A stretch of 64,000 bases of DNA from CAKVLS01 sp045534265 (GTDB lineage: Bacteria > Bacillota > Clostridia > Christensenellales > UBA1242), in the NCBI GenBank assembly GCA_045534265.1, contig JAZSJH010000009.1, positions 62,001-126,000 on the forward strand, in the 5' to 3' direction. Below are positions 59,169 through 64,000 of this stretch, piece by piece; the first letter of the stretch is position 1, and each line of letters begins with the position of its first letter. The notes beneath the pieces were generated by a model. It made no database searches, was not told the DNA's origin, and worked only from the letters and a program-made list of their open reading frames with translations. A program made the position numbers and the translations under genes.

Positions 59169-59933
59169 ATGGATACTACCATAGAAAAACAAACAATCGT
59201 AATAGCAGATGACAACGAAAGTTATTTGGAAACCCTTACAAAAGAATTTAATGATAGCGGAGAGTTTGAAGTTTTGGCTAGTGTAACAGATGGTGCAGAA
59301 GCCCTATCTATTATCGGCGACAAAAAACCAGACGTAGTTATTTTTGATATAATACTAGGAAGCCTAGATGGTTTCGAACTTTTAGAAAGAATGGACAAAA
59401 TGAAACTCCCAACCAAAAAGTTTGTTTTGTCTTCGCTAAAAAATGAAAACTTTATTCAAAAAGCAATTTCACTTGGAGCAGATTACTATATGGCAAAACC
59501 TGTTAATTTTGATGTTTTGTCAAAAAGAATCAAAGAACTTAAAAACACATCAAATGTAGTTGCAAATATAAAAAGCAGTAAAAATAGATTTGTAGACGAA
59601 AAAATTAGTAATATTTTTATCACCGTAGGTATACCTGCCCATATCAAAGGTTATCAGTTTTTGAGAGAAGCAATCAAAATGGCTATCGAAAATCCTGAAA
59701 TTATCAATAGTATAACAAAACAGCTTTATCCATCAATAGCCGAAAGATTTGAAACCAGCGCTAGCAAAGTCGAAAGAGCTATAAGACACGCTATCGAAGT
59801 TGCTTGGAATAGGGGTAAAATAGAAAATATAAACAACCTTTTTGGTATCAAAGTATATAGCAGTAACGAAAAACCAACTAATGGTGAATTTATTGCATTA
59901 GTAGCGGACAAAATGCTTATAGAAGGCGCGTAA
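59169..59933 (+). CDS. spo0A: Sporulation master regulator Spo0A
   Basis: 254 residues, start at ATG 59169 behind ATCGGAGGAAAA. The receiver domain has acidic Asp14 and Asp15, phosphoacceptor Asp60, Ser88 and Lys110, so phosphorylation should occur. The C-terminal DNA-binding domain, from about residue 145, contains FITVGIPAHIKGYQFLREAI and ASKVERAIRHAIEVAW, the conserved helix-turn-helix of Spo0A. An upstream 0A box suggests autoregulation. It is followed at 60041 by an unrelated gene with its own promoter; spoIVB is absent. Confidence 0.96.
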   Translation: MDTTIEKQTIVIADDNESYLETLTKEFNDSGEFEVLASVTDGAEALSIIGDKKPDVVIFDIILGSLDGFELLERMDKMKLPTKKFVLSSLKNENFIQKAISLGADYYMAKPVNFDVLSKRIKELKNTSNVVANIKSSKNRFVDEKISNIFITVGIPAHIKGYQFLREAIKMAIENPEIINSITKQLYPSIAERFETSASKVERAIRHAIEVAWNRGKIENINNLFGIKVYSSNEKPTNGEFIALVADKMLIEGA

Positions 59934-59961
59934 AAATCTAAAAAAAATATATAATAAAATA

Positions 59962-59990
59962 GTGGACAATTATGTATATTATGACTATAA
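59962..59990 (+). promoter_or_regulatory. Promoter of the acidic Zn-ribbon gene
   Basis: TGGACA and TATAAT are separated by 17 bases. Confidence 0.6.
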
Positions 59991-60000
59991 TATAGAAAGT

Positions 60001-60022
60001 CTTAAAGCATAGATGCTTTGAG
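60001..60022 (+). promoter_or_regulatory. Leader hairpin before acidic Zn-ribbon gene
   Basis: AAAGCAT (60004-60010) pairs with ATGCTTT (60013-60019), extended by three more pairs at the base. It lies in the leader, about 20 bases upstream of the start codon. Confidence 0.4.
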
Positions 60023-60040
60023 CAAAATAGGAGATAATTT

Positions 60041-60523
60041 ATGAAAAGTCCAGTATATGTTAGATGCCCTAGATGTGAACTTAACTACATTCAAAAGAAA
60101 GATAAATTCTGTAATGTATGTAAGCTAGAAATGAAAGCTTTGGGTTCTCTTGATATCGAAGACAATTTAGATTTGGAGCTTTGTCCAATCTGTAAGGCAA
60201 ACTATATCAATCCAGACGAAGACATGTGCGTTGCTTGTGCAAAAGAACGTGCCCTAGAAGAAGGTCTTGTAAATGATAAAGATGGTCAAGACACTGGTTG
60301 GGAAGATTTTGACAATGATGATGGAAGATATAGCGAAGACGAAGAAACTGGCGAAATGGTTTCTATTACAGATCTAGATGATGATGTTCTTGAAGATGAT
60401 GACGATTTGTCACTTGCTGATGATGACGACTTGGATTCAGAAAAAATAGAAGACGACGAAAACGAAGATGAGTTTGATGATGCATTTGACGATCTAGACG
60501 ATCTAGATGATGACGAAGACTAA
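60041..60523 (+). CDS. Zn-ribbon protein with acidic tail, 160 residues
   Basis: The start at ATG 60041 follows TAGGAGATAA. Four CxxC pairs (RCPRCELNY, CNVC, LCPIC, CVAC) in the first 75 residues should form two zinc ribbons. The last 85 residues are mostly Asp and Glu, ending DDLDDDED. There is no enzyme motif. Such an arrangement suggests binding to a basic or RNA polymerase-type partner; the function is not known. It is monocistronic, between spo0A and veg. Confidence 0.75.
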   Translation: MKSPVYVRCPRCELNYIQKKDKFCNVCKLEMKALGSLDIEDNLDLELCPICKANYINPDEDMCVACAKERALEEGLVNDKDGQDTGWEDFDNDDGRYSEDEETGEMVSITDLDDDVLEDDDDLSLADDDDLDSEKIEDDENEDEFDDAFDDLDDLDDDED

Positions 60524-60537
60524 AATATAATATAAAA

Positions 60538-60567
60538 CGCACCCCAAAAATTTTGGGGTGTTTTTTT
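60538..60567 (+). terminator. Terminator after the Zn-ribbon gene
   Basis: CACCCCAAAA pairs with TTTTGGGGTG (60540-60559), followed by seven T. Confidence 0.92.
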
Positions 60568-60613
60568 GTATAAAAGATTGTATAGTAGGAATAATATAGC
60601 AAGGAGAACTGCT

Positions 60614-60841
60614 ATGAAAAGAAACAATATAACCTTGCAAGATATAAAAATGCAACTTCTAAAGCTAAAAGGTCAAAACATTAATATTACTGCCAATCGT
60701 GGTAGAAATAAAATAGAAAGGTTTGCTGGAACTTTGGAAAATATTTATCCTGCAGTATTTACTATAAAAACAGATGAAAACTGTAAAACATATTCGTATA
60801 GTGATGTTTTGTGTGGAAATGTAAAAATAGAAAATATCTAA
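60614..60841 (+). CDS. veg: Veg protein
   Basis: 75 residues from the ATG at 60614 behind AAGGAGAACTG; the frame back to 60566 has no Shine-Dalgarno. The small Veg (DUF1021) family is spread through Firmicutes and in Bacillus veg is strongly transcribed and affects biofilm and spore traits. LQDIKMQLLKLKGQNI, ANRGRNK, LENIYPAVFTIKTDE and YSYSDVLCGNV match. It is next to the sporulation gene set, in the veg position of the Bacillus rsmA-yabG-veg order. Confidence 0.92.
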   Translation: MKRNNITLQDIKMQLLKLKGQNINITANRGRNKIERFAGTLENIYPAVFTIKTDENCKTYSYSDVLCGNVKIENI

Positions 60842-60892
60842 AATAGTTATCATATTTTTACTTGTCTTTCTATATCATATTATAAATAAGCG

Positions 60893-60913
60893 CCTGCAAT
60901 TGCAGGTTGCAGG
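60893..60913 (+). promoter_or_regulatory. Triple CCTGCAA/TTGCAGG element before the SipL-like gene
   Basis: CCTGCAATTGCAGG is a perfect 14-base palindrome, followed at once by a second TTGCAGG. The first arm (60893-60899) can pair with the second TTGCAGG (60907-60913) to form a hairpin with a seven-base loop, just ahead of the Shine-Dalgarno at about 60920. Confidence 0.45.
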
Positions 60914-60927
60914 ATATAGGGGGAAGT

Positions 60928-62466
60928 ATGAACGAAGCAAATCAAACAAATGTAAAAATGTGTAACAAAAGATTTGTAAGCAATATCCAGCAAAAAATAC
61001 AAACGACCATTACAAGCCCTACAGAAGTCAAAATTGCAAAAATGTTGTCGGTAAAAGCCTGCCCAGAGATTGAGAGTATTGATGTGTATAATGGCGGTGT
61101 AAAAGCCACTCTACAAGTTAGATATGAAGCCGTCATTTGCCTTGAAAACGGCGAAATAGTATGTAGCGAAGAACAAGTGGCACAAACAAACATCTCTTAT
61201 GAAAACAGTGTCATAAGCCAAAGCAGCAAAGTAAAAATTTTTCCTTGCATTATGGATAACCAAGCAACCATTGCTCAAGGGGAGGTGAATATAAACTCTC
61301 TTGTAGGTCTTGATATTTATGCCTTTGATAATGATTGTGGAGTGTTATTACCTGTTTGTGACGAAAGCATAAATACAAAAACTGCAGATAGCTTAGTGTG
61401 TTCTATAAAAGATATTATTTCTGCCGAAGGTATTGTAAAGGGCGAAGTGACAGTAGATAACAAATTTAGAAAAATAGTATTTGTTACATATACGGGCTTT
61501 ATCAAAAGTTATGACATTAAGACGGATTATTTTGTAATCAATGGCGAGATGTATGCAAACTTTTTGTGTGAGTATGATGATGGCCAGCTAAAATCTTTTA
61601 CAAAGACTTTTGACTTTAGCGAAGAGATTGAACAAAAAGGCATATTAAATGATGATGTTTTGCAGCTATATTTCAAAACAAAGTTTAGACCTGCAACAAA
61701 TATTGTCGTAGGAACGAATGGGGAAACAATTATCGATCTTGAGATGCCATATACCTTGTCTGGAGAAGTGTATACTTGTTTCAATCAAGAAGTTGTTGTT
61801 GATGCATATAATATTGAAAGAGAAGTTAAACTTACAACAGAATCCTTTGACCACTGCATCAATAGACCAACACATTTTGCCGAAGAAAAAATTATTGCAG
61901 GTTTTAATCTTGCAGAAGATGCTCCGCGTATTGAACGCATCTTAGGTGTTGCCGGCGAAAATATTTCGGTTGTGAATACAATAGTAAAAGATGGCGAAAT
62001 GATTCTTGAAGGTATTGCAAGTGTTGGAGTTATTTATTATAGCGAAGATGAAGAGGGTAATAAAGTTCTAAATTCGGTTATGGTAGACCTTCCGTATTCG
62101 TTAAATGTTGCTAATGCAGATATAAATGCAGGTGACAACCCGATTGTTAACCTAAAGTTAGGTGAAATATCTGTAAAAAACAAAAAGGGTAGAGAACTTG
62201 AAATTGTAGCCAATGTATATATTACATATTGCATGTGGACACCAACAATATCTGCCTTTACTACAGAGATATCTTTGGGCGAGCAAAAAGAGCTTTCACC
62301 ATATGCTTTAGAAATAGTAATTGCAAAAGATGGCGAAAATATTTGGGATATTGCAAAACGCCTTTCTGTCAAAGAAGAACAATTGCTTTTGCAAAATAGC
62401 GAAATCGCACTTCCTTTACAAGGTGGCGAAAAGTTAGTTGTATTCCGTGGAAAAAGTGACAAATAA
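60928..62466 (+). CDS. DUF3794 and LysM protein, SipL/SpoVID-like spore protein
   Basis: 512 residues from the ATG at 60928 behind TAGGGGGAAG; a TTG at 60907 lies in the inverted repeat and is unlikely. The N-terminal two-thirds carry repeated DUF3794-type segments (beta-rich, IYVKAC, YEAVICLENGEI, SVISQSSKVKI). The C-terminus has one LysM domain (about 466-508: IVIAKDGENIWDIAKRLSV). This architecture is that of SipL of Clostridioides difficile, which anchors the spore coat by binding SpoIVA. The identification as SipL is by architecture only. Confidence 0.82.
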   Translation: MNEANQTNVKMCNKRFVSNIQQKIQTTITSPTEVKIAKMLSVKACPEIESIDVYNGGVKATLQVRYEAVICLENGEIVCSEEQVAQTNISYENSVISQSSKVKIFPCIMDNQATIAQGEVNINSLVGLDIYAFDNDCGVLLPVCDESINTKTADSLVCSIKDIISAEGIVKGEVTVDNKFRKIVFVTYTGFIKSYDIKTDYFVINGEMYANFLCEYDDGQLKSFTKTFDFSEEIEQKGILNDDVLQLYFKTKFRPATNIVVGTNGETIIDLEMPYTLSGEVYTCFNQEVVVDAYNIEREVKLTTESFDHCINRPTHFAEEKIIAGFNLAEDAPRIERILGVAGENISVVNTIVKDGEMILEGIASVGVIYYSEDEEGNKVLNSVMVDLPYSLNVANADINAGDNPIVNLKLGEISVKNKKGRELEIVANVYITYCMWTPTISAFTTEISLGEQKELSPYALEIVIAKDGENIWDIAKRLSVKEEQLLLQNSEIALPLQGGEKLVVFRGKSDK

Positions 62467-62471
62467 TGTTA

Positions 62472-62503
62472 TAAAAACTCAAGGATTTCCTTGAGTTTTT
62501 TGT
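62472..62503 (+). terminator. Terminator after the SipL-like gene
   Basis: AAAACTCAAGG (62474-62484) pairs with CCTTGAGTTTT (62489-62499), followed by T-rich sequence. Confidence 0.9.
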
Positions 62504-62530
62504 TTGTGTATTATGATTTTGGCAATAATA
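62502..62530 (+). promoter_or_regulatory. Possible sigma-F promoter of spoIIR
   Basis: GGCAATAATA (62521-62530) matches the sigma-F -10 pattern GGNRANAMTR at every position. GTTTG (62502-62506) fits the -35 GYWTA in four of five bases after a 14-base spacer. The predicted start is very near the Shine-Dalgarno, which weakens the call. Confidence 0.35.
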
Positions 62531-62545
62531 TTTTAAGGTGAAATT

Positions 62546-63055
62546 ATGAAAAAAATATTATTAGTTTTTGGTGTTGTTATTATCATTATTGCAATACTTG
62601 TGTTTATGCCATCAGCCGAAACAAAATATCTTAGAATACATATAAGAGCCAATAGTAATGACCTTGTTGATACAAATATAAAACACGAAATCAAAGACCT
62701 TGTTTGTGAATATTTAACGCCGCTTTTTGCAGATTGCAATGAAATAGAAAAGGCAGAAAAGATTTTAACCGCCAATTTGAAAAATATAGAAAGGGTGGTT
62801 GATAACCTTCTTTTGAGTAAAGGTTTTACATATGCATCTTCTGCAAGACTAAATAACGAGTATTTCCCAACACGCACTTATAAAGAACTTGTTTTAGAAA
62901 GTGGATATTATGATGCTTTAATTATTGATTTAGGACAGGCAAAAGGCGATAACTGGTGGTGTGTAATATATCCGCCAATGTGTCTTGCTGATAATACAAA
63001 AAATATTGTATACAAATCAAAACTTTTGCAGATAATTAGTAAAATATTTGATTAG
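62546..63055 (+). CDS. spoIIR: Stage II sporulation protein R
   Basis: 169 residues, start at ATG 62546 behind AAGGTG. One N-terminal membrane/signal helix, then YLRIHIRANSND and a C-terminal YDALIIDLGQAKGDNWWCV with YPPMC. SpoIIR is made in the forespore under sigma-F and triggers cleavage of pro-sigma-E across the septum via SpoIIGA. The family length and motifs match. The gene stands directly before sleB; nine bases separate the two. Confidence 0.95.
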   Translation: MKKILLVFGVVIIIIAILVFMPSAETKYLRIHIRANSNDLVDTNIKHEIKDLVCEYLTPLFADCNEIEKAEKILTANLKNIERVVDNLLLSKGFTYASSARLNNEYFPTRTYKELVLESGYYDALIIDLGQAKGDNWWCVIYPPMCLADNTKNIVYKSKLLQIISKIFD

Positions 63056-63063
63056 GAGGTAAC

Positions 63064-63732
63064 ATGAAAAGATACTTATCTGTTTTGGGTGTAAGTTTGA
63101 GTATAGTTGTTCTTTTTAGTTTTATGTATTCAGCAATAGACATATGGCAAAATAAAGAAACAACAAATAGCATTGCAGAAGTAGCGTCAATTACTCAAAA
63201 CAAAGAAATACAACAAAAGCTAAAAGACCTTGGATATTATACTGGTGATGTTGACGGAATATTGGGCACAGGATCTGTGCAAGCAATAAAAAACTTTCAA
63301 AGAGACAATGGTCTAACAGTTGATGGAATTGTAGGAGCAAAGACTGCTGCAAAGCTTAATATATCGTTATCAACTCAAAATTCAAATGATATCTACCTGC
63401 TTGCAAAATGCGTTCACGCAGAAGCTAGGGGAGAAGTCTATGTCGGGCAAGTTGCAGTTGCGGCTGTTATTCTAAACCGCGTAGAAAGCCCAGAATTCCC
63501 AAATACTATTGCGGGAGTTATTTATCAGCCTTGGGCTTTTACGGCTGTACATGATGGACAAATCAATCTAGAGCCCAACCAAAGCGCATATAATGCAGCG
63601 AGAGATGCAATGAACGGCTGGGATCCAACATATGGCTGTTTGTTTTATTACAATCCAGAAGTAGCAACAAGCAAATGGATTTTTTCAAGACAAACCGTTG
63701 TAACAATAGGCAAACACGTTTTTGCTATTTAA
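63064..63732 (+). CDS. sleB: Spore cortex-lytic enzyme SleB
   Basis: 222 residues, start at ATG 63064 behind TTAGGAGGT. A signal/membrane helix (about 3-24) is followed by a PG_binding_1 domain (about 48-100, with LGYYTGDVDGILG and FQRDNGLTVDGIVG) and the SleB/CwlJ hydrolase domain (about 108-222), with the catalytic Glu120 in KCVHAEARGE and later GCLFYYNP. This order is the SleB pattern. It hydrolyses the spore cortex peptidoglycan during germination, and acts with YpeB encoded just downstream. Confidence 0.95.
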   Translation: MKRYLSVLGVSLSIVVLFSFMYSAIDIWQNKETTNSIAEVASITQNKEIQQKLKDLGYYTGDVDGILGTGSVQAIKNFQRDNGLTVDGIVGAKTAAKLNISLSTQNSNDIYLLAKCVHAEARGEVYVGQVAVAAVILNRVESPEFPNTIAGVIYQPWAFTAVHDGQINLEPNQSAYNAARDAMNGWDPTYGCLFYYNPEVATSKWIFSRQTVVTIGKHVFAI

Positions 63733-63741
63733 GGAGATGAT

Positions 63742-64000
63742 ATGAAAAAAGCAGGATATATATTGGCAATACTTGGCTTATCTTTTGTTTGTGTAGGACT
63801 TGGTATTGCATTATATTTTAACACAACAACAATGTCGGGACATGCTAGCACGCTAGAGAGCGTATACCAAAAATCTTTGTACGAACTTATAGATAACGTC
63901 AATACAATAGAAGTAGAAGTAAGCAAAATGTTGGTTTCAAATGATTATGATAGCCAGAAAAAGTGTCTTACAAATATAAAACAACAATCAACTGATGCCC
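63742..64000 (+). CDS. ypeB: Germination protein YpeB (N-terminal part, truncated by window end)
   Basis: 86 residues are visible from ATG 63742 behind TAAGGAGATGA, nine bases after sleB. One N-terminal hydrophobic segment (about residues 5-29) is followed by STLESVYQKSLYELIDNVN and VEVSKMLVSNDYDS, typical of the YpeB N-terminus. YpeB is needed for SleB stability and localisation in the spore. The 3' end is beyond the window. Confidence 0.9.
   Translation, partial: MKKAGYILAILGLSFVCVGLGIALYFNTTTMSGHASTLESVYQKSLYELIDNVNTIEVEVSKMLVSNDYDSQKKCLTNIKQQSTDA

Noticed and set aside
60841..60892. Sigma-E promoter for the SipL-like gene (CATATTAT)
   Set aside because: A CATATTAT string is present at 60876-60883 but the nearest -35-like box is 19 bases away, outside the usual spacing.
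1..64000. CRISPR arrays, insertion sequences, tRNA or rRNA genes
   Set aside because: No regularly spaced direct repeats, transposase frames or cloverleaf-type sequences were seen.

Overview
The window is AT-rich chromosomal DNA from a low-GC, Gram-positive, endospore-forming Clostridia-type bacterium, probably an uncultured gut lineage (the lineage is inference). The evidence is gene order and content: rpoB-rpoC, then ybxF-rpsL-rpsG-fusA-tuf; murB-PHP-whiA-dnaE-pfkA; holB-ricT-trmN6 and tatD-rsmA; and a sporulation set of spmA/spmB, spo0A, veg, a SipL-like DUF3794/LysM protein, spoIIR and sleB-ypeB. Two signal peptides end in a lipobox. Almost every gene has a purine-rich Shine-Dalgarno and many units end in a clear intrinsic terminator. 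No tRNA, rRNA, insertion sequence, prophage or CRISPR array was seen.

Region 1 (1-21,000) is an accessory surface-protein locus: the C-terminal part of one GLUG-repeat protein (its start is outside the window), about 780 bases of unusual T/G-rich non-coding DNA with two copies of a TetR-type operator-like motif, and one giant lipoprotein of about 5,490 residues built from Ig-like domains and six repeated capping modules plus GLUG ladders. Region 2 (21,000-37,900) is core transcription and translation: rpoB-rpoC with a structured leader, then four small units (a frame-disrupted DUF6273 lipoprotein, a 49-residue protein, a solitary HicB-like protein and an unknown protein), then the str operon with a structured leader, tuf with its own promoter, and trpS.

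Region 3 (37,900-41,600) holds a Cys-rich small membrane protein, an ArsR-type regulator with a palindrome over its -35, a methyltransferase, a stand-alone structured RNA candidate of about 145 nt with its own promoter and terminator, and uvrC, which appears to be transcribed as a leaderless mRNA. Region 4 (41,550-49,950) runs tightly packed through a solute-binding-like protein, murB, a PHP phosphoesterase, whiA, dnaE and pfkA. The rapZ and yvcK genes that usually sit here are absent.

Region 5 (49,950-56,340) has greA behind a consensus promoter and a leader terminator, then the holB-ricT-trmN6 and tatD-rsmA set interrupted by the inverted pair spmA-spmB. Region 6 (56,400-64,000) is the sporulation and germination end: an unknown protein, a lipoprotein, spo0A with an upstream 0A box, an acidic Zn-ribbon protein, veg, the SipL-like coat protein, spoIIR, and sleB-ypeB, the last cut by the window edge.

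The items most worth a second look are the structured RNA at 39543-39692, the giant GLUG lipoprotein locus with its operator-like pair, the natural substitutions in the rifampicin pocket of RpoB, the greA leader attenuator, and the frame break in the DUF6273 lipoprotein.
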